Origin: Mycobacterium celatum
Lineage (GTDB): Bacteria > Actinomycetota > Actinomycetes > Mycobacteriales > Mycobacteriaceae
Length of the DNA: 64,000 bases
Assembly: GCF_002101595.1 (NCBI RefSeq)
Contig: NZ_LQOM01000030.1
Location: 1 to 64,000, forward strand
Direction of reading: 5' to 3'
Under the pieces are notes generated by a model. It searched no databases. It had not been told where the DNA came from and was given only the letters and a program-made list of their open reading frames with translations. This document shows positions 8,503 through 18,912 of this stretch, one piece after another. The translations under genes were made by a program, and so were the position numbers. How positions within the stretch are numbered: the first letter of the stretch is position 1; every line of letters begins with the position of its first letter.

Positions 8503-10569
8503 CAGCCACGCGTACTGGTAGGCGGTCTCTTTCCAGCGCTCGTAGCGGCCGCTGATACCGCCGTGGCCAGCACTCATCTGGGTTTTCAGCAGCACCTGAT
8601 TCCCGTCGGGCTTGGTGTGCCGAAGTGCCGCAACCCATTTCGCCGGCTCCACATAGTAGACCCTGGTGTCGTTGAGCGACGTCATCGCGAAGATCGGTGG
8701 ATAGTTCCTGGGGGCGACGTTCTCGTACGGCGAGTAGGACTTCATGTAGTAGTACACGTCCTTGTCCTGCAAGGGGTTTCCCCACTCGTCCCACTCGGTG
8801 ACGGTCAGCGGCAGCGACGGGTCCAAGATGGTGGTCAGCGGGTCGACGAAGGGCACCTGTGCCCAGATGCCGGCGAACAGTTCCGGGGCCAGGTTGGCGA
8901 CGGCCCCCATCAGCAGCCCGCCCGCGCTGCCGCCCAGCGCCACCAACTTCTCCGGCCGGGTCAGTCCGGAGTCCACCAAATGCCTTGCCACCGCGACGAA
9001 GTCGGTGAACGTGTTCTTCTTGTTCAGCAGCTTGCCTTGCTCGTACCACAGCCGGCCCATCTCGCCGCCGCCGCGGACATGGGCGATGGCGAACACCATG
9101 CCGCGGTCCAGCAGCGACAAACGAGCGATGGAGAATCGCGGGTCTTCACAGATCTCGTACGCGCCGTAGCCGTAAAGCGCTGTCGCCGCCGGGAATTCGA
9201 TGCCGTCTCGGTACACGATCGACACCGGGATCCGGGTGCCGTCCTCGGCGTACGCCCAGTCGCGCCGCTCGACGTAGTCCTCGCGGCGGTAGTCGCCGAT
9301 TACCGGCTCTTCGCGCAGCAAGGTGCGCTCACCGCTGGCAAGGTCCATGTCGTAAATCTGGACCGGGGTGACGAACGACCCGGCGCCGATCCGCAGTTTG
9401 GGTGAATCCCAGGTTGGGTTGGCGCCCAGCCCGCTCGACATCAGTTCGGACTGGAATGAAATCTCTTCAGGCTCACCGTAATCATCCGCGATTGGCCACA
9501 ACTGAATCCGCGGCAGCGCCTCGCGCCGGTAGCTGACCACCAGATGGCGCCGGAAGGCGTCGACGGCGTCGAGCCGGACATCGTCGCGGTGCTCGATCAG
9601 CGTGCGCTGGGTTGTCGGGTCGCCGACCGGCGCCTCTACCAGGGTGAAGTTCACCGCATTGTCGTTGTGCAGGATCAAAAACCGGTCCTGGCCGCCGACA
9701 ATCGCATGCTCCACCGAGTATTCGACGCCATCGCGGCGCGGCCACACCACGGTGAACTCAGCCTGCGGATCGGCGGCGTCGGCGTAGCGCACCTCGGAAG
9801 TGATCGCCGATCCGGACGCGATCAGCATGTACGCGTCGCTCCGCGTGCGGCCCAGCGCCAGCCAGAACCGTTCGTCGGGCTCGTGGTAGACCTTTTCCGC
9901 GGGTAGCCCCGAGCCCAGCCGGTGTCGCCACACCGTATCGGGACGCCAGGCCGCGTCCAGCGTCACGTAGTACACGGTACGGTTGTCCGTCGCCCACGTT
10001 GCTCCCGCGCCGATGCCGACGATCTCGTCGGGATACCGCTCCCCAGTCCGTAAGTCCTTGAACCGCAAGGTGTACCGTTCGTCGCCGACGACGTCGACCG
10101 AATAGGCCAGCACGTTGCCGTCCGGACTGACGCTGGCCGCGCCCAGCGAGAAGAAGTCGTGACCCTCGGCTTCGACGTTCTCGTCGAGCAGCACTTGTTC
10201 GCCCGGGATCTCGGTGTGCTCGTCCAGTGTGGGCGGCGACCAGTCGTCCGGATCGGCTACCGGGCAACGGCATTGGACGCCGTACTGCTTTCCTTCGAAA
10301 CTGCGTGCGTAGTACCACCATTCACCCCGCCGGGTGGGCACCGACAGGTCGGTTTCTTTGGTACGCGCCTTGATCTCGTCGAAAATCCGCTGCCGCAACG
10401 GCTCCAATTTCGCAGTGGTCTGCTCGGCGTAGTCGTTCTCGGCCTCCAGGTAGGCGATCACCTCGGGGTCGGATTTGTCCCGCAGCCATTCGTAAGGGTC
10501 GACGAACACGTCGCCATGGAATTCGCGCCGGGTATCGACCCGCTTGGCGACGGGCGGCGTGGGCGTCAC
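8431..10569 (-). CDS. ptrB: Oligopeptidase B / prolyl oligopeptidase family (PtrB), intact
   Basis: Cytoplasmic serine peptidase of clan SC, family S9A, 712 residues. It has an N-terminal beta-propeller (about residues 80-420) and a C-terminal alpha/beta hydrolase domain with nucleophile motif [11 protein letters not shown], Asp in [12 protein letters not shown] and His in [28 protein letters not shown] and [17 protein letters not shown] are typical of oligopeptidase B, which cuts after Lys/Arg in short peptides. In M. tuberculosis H37Rv the gene is annotated as two parts (ptrBa, ptrBb); here the frame is continuous. It overlaps the upstream purC by 4 bases, forming a purC-ptrB unit. Confidence 0.95.
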   Translation of the reverse strand: MTPTPPVAKRVDTRREFHGDVFVDPYEWLRDKSDPEVIAYLEAENDYAEQTTAKLEPLRQRIFDEIKARTKETDLSVPTRRGEWWYYARSFEGKQYGVQCRCPVADPDDWSPPTLDEHTEIPGEQVLLDENVEAEGHDFFSLGAASVSPDGNVLAYSVDVVGDERYTLRFKDLRTGERYPDEIVGIGAGATWATDNRTVYYVTLDAAWRPDTVWRHRLGSGLPAEKVYHEPDERFWLALGRTRSDAYMLIASGSAITSEVRYADAADPQAEFTVVWPRRDGVEYSVEHAIVGGQDRFLILHNDNAVNFTLVEAPVGDPTTQRTLIEHRDDVRLDAVDAFRRHLVVSYRREALPRIQLWPIADDYGEPEEISFQSELMSSGLGANPTWDSPKLRIGAGSFVTPVQIYDMDLASGERTLLREEPVIGDYRREDYVERRDWAYAEDGTRIPVSIVYRDGIEFPAATALYGYGAYEICEDPRFSIARLSLLDRGMVFAIAHVRGGGEMGRLWYEQGKLLNKKNTFTDFVAVARHLVDSGLTRPEKLVALGGSAGGLLMGAVANLAPELFAGIWAQVPFVDPLTTILDPSLPLTVTEWDEWGNPLQDKDVYYYMKSYSPYENVAPRNYPPIFAMTSLNDTRVYYVEPAKWVAALRHTKPDGNQVLLKTQMSAGHGGISGRYERWKETAYQYAWLLAAADNDHYGSGQVDDLFSGAQG

Positions 10570-11459
10570 GCCCCGGGCCCGATCCAGTCGCCGAACCGCA
10601 GTCCGGAAATCCGTTCGTAGGCCTCGATGTAGCGGGCCCGGGTGGCGTCGATGATGTCGCCGGGCAGCGGCGGTGGCGGTTCGGATCCGGAGCGGTCCCA
10701 GCCGGACTCGGGGCTGGTGAGCCAGTTGCGGACGAACTGCTTGTCGAAGCTGGTCTGCACGACGCCGGCCCGGTAGCCGTCGGCGGGCCAGTACCGCGAC
10801 GAGTCGGGAGTGAAGACCTCGTCGGCCAGCACTAGATTGCCGTGGTTGTCGAGGCCGAACTCGAATTTGGTGTCGGCGATGATGATTCCCCTCCTCAGCG
10901 CGTGGTCGGCGGCCTGCACGTAGGTCTGCAGCGTGCGATCGCGCAGCTGGTTGGCCCGCACCGCGCCCACCATCTCGATCACCCGCGCAAACGGAATGTT
11001 CTCGTCATGTTGTCCCAGTTCGGCTTTCGTCGCCGGGGTGAACAGCGGAGTGGGGAACCGGCTGGCCTCGACCAGGCCGGGCGGCAACGGGATACCGCAC
11101 AGTTTGCCGGTCCGCTGGTAGTCCAACAGCCCGGAGCCGGTCAGGTAGCCGCGGGCCACGCACTCGACCGGAAGCATCTCGAGCTGCCGCACCACCAGCG
11201 CGCGGCCCAGGACCTCGTCGGGGATCCGCGGGTCGTCCGGGGGGCCGGCCAGGTGGTTGGGAGCGTCGACGAAGTCGAAGAAGAACACGCTCATTGCGGT
11301 CAGGATGCGGCCCTTGTCCGGGATCGTGCTGTCGAGGACATAGTCGAACGCCGAAATCCGGTCGGTCGCGACGAACAGCAGGTGCTCATCGTCGACGCGG
11401 TACAACTCGCGTACCTTGCCGCTGGCCAAGTGCTGGTAGTCGGACAGCGCGGGACGCAT
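10566..11459 (-). CDS. purC: SAICAR synthetase PurC
   Basis: Phosphoribosylaminoimidazole-succinocarboxamide synthase, the ATP-dependent eighth step of purine synthesis joining CAIR and aspartate. The 297-residue protein has [27 protein letters not shown] at the N-terminus (nucleotide-binding lip), then [13 protein letters not shown] and [11 protein letters not shown] / [13 protein letters not shown], the family signature segments. The length equals that of the M. tuberculosis protein. Translation runs into ptrB through an ATGA overlap. Confidence 0.97.
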   Translation of the reverse strand: MRPALSDYQHLASGKVRELYRVDDEHLLFVATDRISAFDYVLDSTIPDKGRILTAMSVFFFDFVDAPNHLAGPPDDPRIPDEVLGRALVVRQLEMLPVECVARGYLTGSGLLDYQRTGKLCGIPLPPGLVEASRFPTPLFTPATKAELGQHDENIPFARVIEMVGAVRANQLRDRTLQTYVQAADHALRRGIIIADTKFEFGLDNHGNLVLADEVFTPDSSRYWPADGYRAGVVQTSFDKQFVRNWLTSPESGWDRSGSEPPPPLPGDIIDATRARYIEAYERISGLRFGDWIGPGA

Positions 11460-11566
11460 CGGGCCAGCTTAAGCGGCGATCGCAAGCGCGGCGCAGCCGG
11501 GCGCATCGGGTCGCCGCCATTCCGCCTCAGTCGGCTGCGGCGCCACACTGTGCTGGGATCGGGGCT

Positions 11567-12229
11567 ATGAAGTCGCGCTTCCTGCCCTACGCCACTACTC
11601 CGGGCCGACTGCTGGCCCAACTCTTCAGCGATGCCGTCGTCGCGGCATGGACGTTCGGCTGGGTGCTCGTCGGCCTGGCAGTGCACAGCGCGGTGTCGAC
11701 GATCGCCGAGGTCGGCCGGCAGGTCGAAGGCGGCGCGCATGGCGTGGCCGGCAACCTGGCGTCGGCGGGGCACAGTGCCGATCGCATCCCGCTGGTCGGC
11801 GATGCGGTCAGTAAGCCGCTGACCGCGGCCAGCAAGGCGGCTCTCGATATCGCCGGCGCCGGACACAACCTGGACACCACGGCGACCTGGCTGGCGCTGG
11901 TGCTGGCCGGGGCGGTCGCGGCGCCGCCGATTCTCGCGGTGGTAATGCCGTGGCTGGTGCTGCGGGTGCGGTTCTTCCGCCGTAAATGGACGGTGACGGC
12001 GTTGGCGGCCACCCCGGCCGGCGAACAGCTGCTGGCGTTGCGGGCGTTGGCGAATCGGCCGCTGCGCAGACTCTCGTCGGTCAACGCCGATCCCGTCGGC
12101 GCCTGGCGCCGCGAGGATCCCGCCGCCATCCGTGGCCTGGCCGCCCTCGAGCTGCGCTCGGCCGGAATCCGGCGATTTCGACGCGATAATCGTCGTTCAG
12201 CGCAAGGAATCGCGCCGAAATCGCAGTAA
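11567..12229 (+). CDS. Conserved mycobacterial membrane protein (Rv0779c-like)
   Basis: A 220-residue protein of unknown function. One hydrophobic helix near residues 20-40 (AVVAAWTFGWVLVGLAV) and a second near 110-130 (WLALVLAGAVAAPPILAVVMPWLVL) leave an Ala/Gly-rich loop of about 70 residues between them, and a basic C-terminal tail (LRVRFFRRKW, then RRFRRDNRR). This two-helix layout suggests an envelope or membrane-anchoring role. The ATG at 11567 gives a product close to the length of the M. tuberculosis protein at the same position. Its 3' end overlaps the TehA-like gene by 33 bases, tail to tail. Confidence 0.75.
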   Translation: MKSRFLPYATTPGRLLAQLFSDAVVAAWTFGWVLVGLAVHSAVSTIAEVGRQVEGGAHGVAGNLASAGHSADRIPLVGDAVSKPLTAASKAALDIAGAGHNLDTTATWLALVLAGAVAAPPILAVVMPWLVLRVRFFRRKWTVTALAATPAGEQLLALRALANRPLRRLSSVNADPVGAWRREDPAAIRGLAALELRSAGIRRFRRDNRRSAQGIAPKSQ

Positions 12230-13189
12230 CCCGCCGACGGCCACAATCACCCACGCCACCAACGCATTCCAGAAGAACACCAGTGAGATGGTCCGCATCG
12301 ACCGCACACCGAGCTCGAAGGCCATCGCGTGGGTGGCCACCGAGTACATGCCCAGCGGGAACACCAGCGTCCACCATGCGCCGGTCAGTTGCAGCACGTC
12401 AGGACGCCGGGTGATCCGGTGCAGCCCGACGTAGATGAGCGGCGGTATCCACAGCGTGGCCGCCGCCCAGGTCACTATCGTCACGGTGCGCACGGTTGCG
12501 GCCAGCCAGCCGGGCGCCAGTTGATGGACGTCGTCGCCAGCCAGCGTGGCAATGGCCAACGCGCCCATGAGAATCCAGGTGTCCGGTTCGAAGCCGTCGC
12601 GGTCCTGCCGTTCGGCGACCGCCCGCCACAGGATCAGCCAGGTCATCAGACCGTAGAGGACGATCGCCACGATCCAGATGGGCACCGCGACCCCGAGCCA
12701 CCAGTGGTGACCGGTGTACCGCGCGTCCTGACTGCTGACGATCGCCAAACCGGACGTGCCCACGCTGGCCAGCTCCCATGCCCCGTGGGCTTGATCGCGC
12801 AACGCCGTCCACTGTCGCGTCGACATGTTGCGTGCGGTCAGTGCCATCAAGACCAGCCAGGCAGACAGCGCTGTCAGCCCGAGCACCCACGCCACCAGCG
12901 GGTCCGACGCCAGCCGGCTGTCCAGCACCGCACATGCCGCGACGAACGTGAACAGTCGCAGCGTGACGTCGGGATCGCTCAGGTCCCAGGTCACCAGTCG
13001 ACGTTTGGCTGCGACGCTGAAGACCACGAGTGCGACGAGAACCAGCAGGCTGACCGACGCGAGGATGCCCAGTGTGCCGCTGATCCGCCCGTAATGGTGG
13101 TTGCGTGCAGCGATCGACAAGATCCCCGTCGCCATCACCGCCGAGAACACGTCCGGCGTCAGCGTGAGAGCGCTCAGCCGAATCGTCAC
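12197..13189 (-). CDS. TehA / SLAC1-type tellurite-resistance-dicarboxylate transporter
   Basis: A 330-residue integral membrane protein with about ten transmembrane helices, of the TDT (TehA/Mae1/SLAC1) family. The N-terminal [19 protein letters not shown] and the late [18 protein letters not shown] are conserved family segments; the latter lies near the pore Phe in structures of the family. Members move small anions, organic acids or sulfite. It starts with GTG at 13189 overlapping the stop of the P450 gene (GTGA), so it is translated with cyp126. I do not recall this gene next to cyp126 in M. tuberculosis. Confidence 0.85.
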   Translation of the reverse strand: MTIRLSALTLTPDVFSAVMATGILSIAARNHHYGRISGTLGILASVSLLVLVALVVFSVAAKRRLVTWDLSDPDVTLRLFTFVAACAVLDSRLASDPLVAWVLGLTALSAWLVLMALTARNMSTRQWTALRDQAHGAWELASVGTSGLAIVSSQDARYTGHHWWLGVAVPIWIVAIVLYGLMTWLILWRAVAERQDRDGFEPDTWILMGALAIATLAGDDVHQLAPGWLAATVRTVTIVTWAAATLWIPPLIYVGLHRITRRPDVLQLTGAWWTLVFPLGMYSVATHAMAFELGVRSMRTISLVFFWNALVAWVIVAVGGLLRFRRDSLR

Positions 13190-14409
13190 TCAAGCAGTTC
13201 CACGACCAGGTGCCGGATGCCGGTGTGCCGGTTACTGCGCGTCCATTCGACGGGCTGCACAACCCGCGCACCGTCGAACCGGGAGAGCAGCTCCTCGAAC
13301 AGCACCCGCAGTTCCAGCCGGGCCAGGTTGGCGCCCAGACAGTAGTGCACGCCCTGCCCGAAACCCAAGTGCGGGTTGGGTTTTCGACTGATGTCGAACT
13401 CGTCGGCGTGGTCGAAGACTGTCTCGTCGCGGTTGGCCGAGCCTTCCCAGATCTGCACCTTCTGTCCCGTCCGGATCGACTGCCCGCCGAGTGTGACGTC
13501 GCGGGTGGCGGTGCGCCGCTTGGACGGCGACGGCGATGTCCAGCGCACCATTTCCTCGACGGCTGTCGGCAGCATGTCGAGATCCTCACGCAACACCCGC
13601 AATTGATCCGGATGTTGGGCCAACGCCAGCAGCCCACCGGCTACCGCGTTGCGCGTCGTCTCCGCGCCGGCGCTGAACAGCAGGCTGAAGAACAGATACA
13701 GCTCGAGATCCGACAAAGCCGGCGCGTCGTCGAGCGTCGCGTTGGCGACCACCGACAACATGTCGTCGGTCGGCTGGGCGCGCTTGGACGCGATCAACTC
13801 CTGGCCGTAGGTGTACATCCGCGACCCGGCCTCTTCGACCGAGAGCTGCGAGAGGGACGCCTTGCGGGACCCGCCGAAGTCGAACTGCGGCTCGATAGCC
13901 TCGAACAGCCAATGTCGTTCGGATTCCGGCACTCCCAGCAGGATGCAGATCATCTGCATGGGCAGCTCGGCGGCGATGTCGACCAGAAAGTCGACCGGTT
14001 CGCCGGGCGCCACCGCGTCCAGCAGCCGGCGTGCGCGGGCCCGAAGATCGTCCTCGACCAGACGGATCATCCGCGGCGTCAGCCCGGAGCTGACGAGCCG
14101 CCGGATTTGCGAATGCCGTGGGTCGTCCATCATGTTGAGCACCTGGCCCGCGATGGACAGATCCTGCAGCAGCGTGCCGCCGAACGGCCGCTGCCCGCCG
14201 GTGACCGAGGAGTACGTCGTCGGATCGCGAAGCACTGCAAGGGTTTCGGCGTAGGTGGCCACCGACCAGAACCCTTCGCCGTCGGGGGTGTGCTCGGTGG
14301 GCTCGTGCCAGAACACCGGCGCCTCGCGGCGATGGATGGCGAACAGGTCGTGCGGGAATCCGTCGGCGAAGTTGTCCAGATCGGTGAGATCGAAGTCGCA
14401 GACGGTCAT
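13186..14409 (-). CDS. cyp126: Cytochrome P450 CYP126
   Basis: A soluble 407-residue P450. The heme-binding loop is [18 protein letters not shown] (Cys ligand near residue 359), the I-helix oxygen-activation motif is [10 protein letters not shown], and the K-helix ExxR is in VEEMVRW. Context and sequence fit CYP126, which follows purB in M. tuberculosis (Rv0778). Its physiological substrate is not established; azole binding has been described for the family member in M. tuberculosis. It lies 5 bases after the purB stop region on the same strand and is coupled to the TehA-like gene downstream. Confidence 0.92.
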   Translation of the reverse strand: MTVCDFDLTDLDNFADGFPHDLFAIHRREAPVFWHEPTEHTPDGEGFWSVATYAETLAVLRDPTTYSSVTGGQRPFGGTLLQDLSIAGQVLNMMDDPRHSQIRRLVSSGLTPRMIRLVEDDLRARARRLLDAVAPGEPVDFLVDIAAELPMQMICILLGVPESERHWLFEAIEPQFDFGGSRKASLSQLSVEEAGSRMYTYGQELIASKRAQPTDDMLSVVANATLDDAPALSDLELYLFFSLLFSAGAETTRNAVAGGLLALAQHPDQLRVLREDLDMLPTAVEEMVRWTSPSPSKRRTATRDVTLGGQSIRTGQKVQIWEGSANRDETVFDHADEFDISRKPNPHLGFGQGVHYCLGANLARLELRVLFEELLSRFDGARVVQPVEWTRSNRHTGIRHLVVELLE

Positions 14410-14414
14410 GACGA

Positions 14415-15830
14415 TTACAGGATGGCACCCGGCGTGTACTTGGCCGCGTCCGGATAGCGGGCGACCAGCGCGTCCACCGCCGCGGCCACCGCGTCCACCT
14501 GATCGCCCGCCGCGCCGATGAACGCCTGCTTGTCGGCGAGCGCGGCGTCCAGCGCGGTCCGGTCCAGCGGCAGCCGCGAGTCGCCGGCCAGCCGGTCCAG
14601 CAGATCGGGGTCTGCGCCCTCGCGCATCGCCAGCGCGGCCGCCACAGCGTGCTCGCGGATCACCTCGTGGGCGGCTTCACGGCCCATCCCGGCGCGCACC
14701 GCGGCCATCAACACCTTGGTGGTCGCCAAGAACGGCAGATACCGGTCGAGCTCACGCTGGATCACCGCCGGGTAGGCGCCGAACTCGTCGAGCACGGTCA
14801 GCGTCGTCTCGGTCTGCCCGTCGACGGCAAAGAAGCTGTCCGGCAACGCGACTCGGCGTACCACCGAGCAGAACACGTCGCCCTCGTTCCACTGCGCGCC
14901 GGCCAACTCGGCGGCCATCGAAGCGTAGCCGCGCAGCACCACCTGCAGGCCGTTGATCCGCTCGCAGCTGCGGGTGTTCATCTTGTGCGGCATTGCCGAC
15001 GAGCCGACCTGGCCGGGCGCGAACCCCTCGGTGACCAGGTCGTGGCCGGCCATCAACCGGATGGTGTGCGCCAGCGACGACGGGCCCGCGCCGAACTGCA
15101 CCAGCGCCGAGACCACGTCGTGGTCCAGCGACCGCGGATACACCTGTCCCACGCTGGTCAAAACCGTTGAGAATCCCAAGAATTCAGCGACCAGGCGTTC
15201 CAGCTCGGCCAGCTTGGCTTTGTCGCCGCCGAGCAGGTCGAGCATGTCCTGCGCGGTGCCCATCGGGCCTTTGATGCCGCGCAGCGGGTAGCGGTCGATC
15301 AGCTCCCGCAGCCGGGTCAACGCCAGCAGGATCTCCTGCGCCGCGGAGGCGAACCGCTTGCCCAGCGTGGTGGCCTGTGCGGCGACATTGTGGCTGCGCC
15401 CGGCCATCACCAGGTCCCGGTAGGTCACCGCCCGCTCGGCCAGCCGTGCCGCCACCGCCACGCCATGGGAGAACACCAGCTCCAGCGAGCGGCGGACCTG
15501 TAGCTGCTCGACGTTCTCGGTCAGGTCGCGGCTGGTCATGCCCTTGTGCACGTGTTCGTGGCCGGCCAGCGCGTTGAATTCCTCGATGCGGGCCTTGACG
15601 TCGTGGCGCAGCATCCGCTCGCGAGCCGCGATCGAGGCCAGGTCTACGTCGTCGAGCACCCGCTCGTAGTCGGAAAGCACCGACGACGGCACCTCGACAC
15701 CGAGCTGCGCCTGCGCCCTCAGCACCGCCAGCCACAGCCGCCGCTCGGCGACCACCTTGGCCTCCGGTGACCAGATCGCCACCATCTCGGCGCTGGCGTA
15801 GCGGTTGGCCAGCACATTCGGAATGCTCAC
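14415..15830 (-). CDS. purB: Adenylosuccinate lyase PurB
   Basis: Lyase of the fumarase/aspartase superfamily, 471 residues, which removes fumarate from SAICAR and from adenylosuccinate in purine synthesis. The superfamily signature is [17 protein letters not shown] (about residues 281-297), with the catalytic Ser in it. The N-terminal [11 protein letters not shown] and [15 protein letters not shown] carry the first catalytic His region. It forms an operon with cyp126 and the TehA-like gene. Same length as in M. tuberculosis (Rv0777) within a residue. Confidence 0.97.
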   Translation of the reverse strand: MSIPNVLANRYASAEMVAIWSPEAKVVAERRLWLAVLRAQAQLGVEVPSSVLSDYERVLDDVDLASIAARERMLRHDVKARIEEFNALAGHEHVHKGMTSRDLTENVEQLQVRRSLELVFSHGVAVAARLAERAVTYRDLVMAGRSHNVAAQATTLGKRFASAAQEILLALTRLRELIDRYPLRGIKGPMGTAQDMLDLLGGDKAKLAELERLVAEFLGFSTVLTSVGQVYPRSLDHDVVSALVQFGAGPSSLAHTIRLMAGHDLVTEGFAPGQVGSSAMPHKMNTRSCERINGLQVVLRGYASMAAELAGAQWNEGDVFCSVVRRVALPDSFFAVDGQTETTLTVLDEFGAYPAVIQRELDRYLPFLATTKVLMAAVRAGMGREAAHEVIREHAVAAALAMREGADPDLLDRLAGDSRLPLDRTALDAALADKQAFIGAAGDQVDAVAAAVDALVARYPDAAKYTPGAIL

Positions 15831-15871
15831 AACGTCACAGCTTACGGTCGAAGATGCGGCAAGCTGAGCAG

Positions 15872-16747
15872 ATGCACTTCGTCGGCGTCGACCTTGCCTG
15901 GGGAGAAATCAACCAGAGCGGTATCGCCGTCGTCGACGCCGACGGGCGGCTGCTGCACGTCGGGACCGCGCAGGACGACGCGAGCATCGAGGAGGCAGTG
16001 GCGCCGTATGTCGGAGACGACTGTGTGGTCGCCATCGACGCGCCGCTGATCGTGAAGAACCCGACCGGGTACCGGCCCTGCGAGGCGGCCCTCAATCGCG
16101 ACTTCGGACGCTTCGAGGCGGGAGCCCGTCCGGCGTTCGCCGAACGGCCCGAATTCAAGGATCCGCGTGGCGCCCGCATCGTCGCCGCGCTCGGCCTCGA
16201 CATGGACCCTGCATCGACCGCGACCCGACGGGCGATCGAGGTGTACCCGCACCCGGCGACCGTTGCGTTGTTCGGTTTACCGAAGACCCTGAAATACAAG
16301 CGGGGTGCGTTCGGGGATCGGCAGCGGGCGCTGCTGCAGCTGATGACGCTGATCGAGGAGCTCGACACGGCGACACCGCGGCTCCGGGTCAACCGCAACG
16401 TGTCCTGGGTGGAGCTGCGAAAGCGGGTCGCCGCCGCGACCCGGCCCGGACAGCTCGACCTGGACGAAGATCCCGTCGACGCCGTGCTGTGCGCGTATGT
16501 CGCGCTGTTTTGGCATCACCGACCCGACGACGTGACGGTCTACGGCGACTACGCGACGGGGTACATACTCACGCCGTCGCTTCCGCTCGATCGGTCCGCG
16601 CCACAAGAGCCCGAACGCGACCCCGACGAAGTAGAGCAGCGGCTGTCCCGCCTCGCCGCACTGCTTGAGGAGGCCCAGCTGGAGTTGGCTGCGCTACGCG
16701 AGCTGTCCGTCAACCCGGAGCGTCGCCCAGAGCCGCCGCGTCGGTGA
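15872..16747 (+). CDS. DUF429 protein (predicted RNase H-like nuclease fold)
   Basis: A 291-residue protein with the DUF429 pattern: FVGVDLAWGEINQSGIAVVD at the N-terminus, CVVAIDAPLIVKNPTGYRPCE, and AIEVYPHPATVALFG with LKYKRG. The acidic residues in these segments correspond to an RNase H-like metal site; no activity has been shown as far as I know. A C-terminal Glu/Leu-rich helix (PDEVEQRLSRLAALLEEAQ) is likely a coiled coil. ATG 15872 opens at the first conserved strand. Divergent from purB; its last 38 bases overlap the APC permease. Equivalent to Rv0776c. Confidence 0.85.
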   Translation: MHFVGVDLAWGEINQSGIAVVDADGRLLHVGTAQDDASIEEAVAPYVGDDCVVAIDAPLIVKNPTGYRPCEAALNRDFGRFEAGARPAFAERPEFKDPRGARIVAALGLDMDPASTATRRAIEVYPHPATVALFGLPKTLKYKRGAFGDRQRALLQLMTLIEELDTATPRLRVNRNVSWVELRKRVAAATRPGQLDLDEDPVDAVLCAYVALFWHHRPDDVTVYGDYATGYILTPSLPLDRSAPQEPERDPDEVEQRLSRLAALLEEAQLELAALRELSVNPERRPEPPRR

Positions 16748-18122
16748 TGCCGCGGTCGCGGCGGCGCTTGAGCACGACGGTGAGCAGCGACAGCACCACT
16801 CCGCTCATCACCAAGATGCCGGCCAGCAGATATTGCTGCGAAGGCCGGCCCGATAGCGGCGTGACCAGATACAGGGAGGCCACACACCCGATGGCCGGCA
16901 GCGGGGCCGGCGTCCTGAAGTGACGCCGACCGGCCCGTGAGTCGCGGCGCAGCACCAGCACGGCGACATTGACCATCGTGAAAACCGCCAACAATAGCAG
17001 CGACGTCGTCCCGCCGAGCACCTCGATCGCGTCGGTGTTGGCGAACGCGGTGACATAGAGGATCACCGCGAACGCGATCGCCGTGGTGAATAGGATCGCC
17101 ACCCACGGCGCCCGCCGGGCCCGGCTCACTGCGCCGAGCACCGTTGGCAACACCCGCTGGCGAGACATTCCGTAAATCAATCGGCTGGCCATCAGCATGC
17201 TGATCAGCGCGGTGTTGGACACCGCGACCATCGAGATGAACGGCAGCACATCCTTGATCGGCAAGCCCGGCGCCCCGAGCCGCACGACGTCGAGCAGCGG
17301 GGTGTCGCTGGTCTTCAGCTCACCGATCGGCACCAACGTCACCGACACGATCGCCACGACGATGTAGACCGCGGCCGCAATGCTCAACCCGGCCAGCAGG
17401 ACCCTCGGGAAAATCCGGACCGGGTTCTTGGTCTCCTCGGCCATGTTGACCGAGTCCTCGAAACCGGTCATTGCGAAAAACGCCAGCGATGTCGCGGTGG
17501 TCAGCGCCACGAAAACGCTTTTGTCGCCGCCGGTGTCGAACGCCATCACCCTCGAGTAGTCGACGTGCTGACTGCCGACGAAGGCCCACAACCCGGCGAA
17601 GATCACCAGGCACAACCCGGTGATCTCGATGCCGGACAGCACGACGTTGAGCTTGACGCTCTCGCCGACCCCGCGCAGGTTCACCGCGGCCAGCACCGCC
17701 ATGAACAGCAGCGCGATCGCGGTGACCCCGACCGTGCCCCAGCCGAAGTGGAATGCGACGACGAAGTTGGCCGCGAAGAATCGCGATGCCGTCGACGCCG
17801 ACGTGATGGCCGCGCACATCACGACGAACGCCACCAGAAACGTCACGAACTGATTGCCGAACGCCTTTTGGGCATACAGTGCCGCTCCGGCCGCCTGCGG
17901 GTATTTGGTCACCAATTCCAGGTAGCTCAACGCAGTCATCGCGGCGATCAAAAACGCCAGCAGAAACGCGACCCACGCCGCACCCCCCACTTCGGCGGCC
18001 ACATCGCCGATCAGCGCGTATACGCCGGTGCCCAAGATGTCGCCGAGGATGAACAACAGCAGCAGCCCCGGGCCCATCACCCGGCGCAGCCGGGGCTGCT
18101 CCGCGACGACCCCCGAATCCAT
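16710..18122 (-). CDS. APC-superfamily amino acid permease
   Basis: A 470-residue inner-membrane transporter with about 12 helices. The first-helix motif LFILGDILGTGVYALIG and the sixth-helix motif ATSLAFFAMTGFEDSVNMAEETKNP are those of the amino acid-polyamine-organocation family; the latter unwound helix binds the substrate amino group. The exact substrate cannot be told. It follows the TetR gene on the same strand after 42 bases, so the two may be co-transcribed and the transporter could bring in or export the regulator's ligand. I do not recall it here in M. tuberculosis. Confidence 0.9.
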   Translation of the reverse strand: MDSGVVAEQPRLRRVMGPGLLLLFILGDILGTGVYALIGDVAAEVGGAAWVAFLLAFLIAAMTALSYLELVTKYPQAAGAALYAQKAFGNQFVTFLVAFVVMCAAITSASTASRFFAANFVVAFHFGWGTVGVTAIALLFMAVLAAVNLRGVGESVKLNVVLSGIEITGLCLVIFAGLWAFVGSQHVDYSRVMAFDTGGDKSVFVALTTATSLAFFAMTGFEDSVNMAEETKNPVRIFPRVLLAGLSIAAAVYIVVAIVSVTLVPIGELKTSDTPLLDVVRLGAPGLPIKDVLPFISMVAVSNTALISMLMASRLIYGMSRQRVLPTVLGAVSRARRAPWVAILFTTAIAFAVILYVTAFANTDAIEVLGGTTSLLLLAVFTMVNVAVLVLRRDSRAGRRHFRTPAPLPAIGCVASLYLVTPLSGRPSQQYLLAGILVMSGVVLSLLTVVLKRRRDRGITDAAALGDAPG

Positions 18123-18164
18123 CGCGCCTCCCCGGAATTGCCCGCCAACGAGACGGGCGTGGGC

Positions 18165-18785
18165 TCAAATCTGCACGGGCCGCTGGTCGAACGGCGCCAG
18201 CGCGTCGATGATGTCGATCACCGTGGCCCGCGCGACATCCCGCGCACTCTGCCGGTCGTCGACCAGCGCCGAGACTACCGCGCCATCGACGGCGCAAATC
18301 AACGCCGACACCAGCTCGAGCCGCACCGAGCGGCCCGACCGCTCGATCGCTTCGGCGACGGCGTCGACGCGCTGGCGCAGATTCCGGCGCTGAATGTCGC
18401 GTAGCGCGGGCAGCCTGGCGCAGGCGATATAGCGCTCGTAGCGCGAGATCAGCTGCTCGGTGAGGCGGGGACCGGATTCGTCGCCGACGAGCAGGTCGAC
18501 GAGTACGTCGGCGGTTGTCTCCGGGCCGCGGCGGCGGCGGGACAGCCCTGCCACGCGGGCCCGCAGCTGCGCCACTTCCAGCATCCCGACATGCGATACG
18601 GCGCTGGCGATCAGGTCGTCAAGACAGGAGAAGTAGTAGGTGGTCGACGCCAGCGGCAGGCCCGCCCGGCGCGCGACCGCGCGGTGCCGCACTGCTTCGA
18701 ACCCGCCTTCGCACAACAGCTCAGCGGCCGCGCTGACCAGCGCGTACCGCCGACGTTCTCCCTTGGGAGTGACAGCTGCTGTCAC
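18165..18785 (-). CDS. TetR-family regulator (Rv0775-like)
   Basis: A 206-residue repressor with a typical DNA-binding head: RRRYALVSAAAELLCEGGFEAV then the helix-turn-helix VRHRAVARRAGLPLASTTYYFSCLDDLI (residues about 31-58). The start is GTG 18785, and the codons MTAAVT lie inside a perfect 17-bp palindrome, so the protein probably represses itself. Divergent from the secreted esterase with 127 bases between; upstream of the APC permease. Candidate targets are both neighbours. Confidence 0.92.
   Translation of the reverse strand: MTAAVTPKGERRRYALVSAAAELLCEGGFEAVRHRAVARRAGLPLASTTYYFSCLDDLIASAVSHVGMLEVAQLRARVAGLSRRRRGPETTADVLVDLLVGDESGPRLTEQLISRYERYIACARLPALRDIQRRNLRQRVDAVAEAIERSGRSVRLELVSALICAVDGAVVSALVDDRQSARDVARATVIDIIDALAPFDQRPVQI
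18769..18785. promoter_or_regulatory. Perfect 17-bp palindrome on the tetR start codon
   Basis: Minus-strand sequence GTGACAGCAGCTGTCAC is a perfect inverted repeat (8-bp arms around one central base) whose first three bases are the start codon of the TetR gene. Palindromes of this size are standard TetR operators. A site here would block either transcription start or early elongation. Confidence 0.6.
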
Positions 18786-18912
18786 GCATAGTCATGCTGC
18801 CAGTCGGGCAGGGGCCGCATTGCCCTTTCGGACAAACGCCCCGGGGACCAGCGCCTTATCGCGCCAGCGACGATGCAGAGCGCAGCGATGAGGAGGAGCG
18901 GCGCGCTTTATC

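Noticed and set aside
12329..13345. Long plus-strand frame opposite the TehA-like and cyp126 genes
   Set aside because: Shadow of real genes; Gln/Arg/His-rich translation typical of antisense frames.
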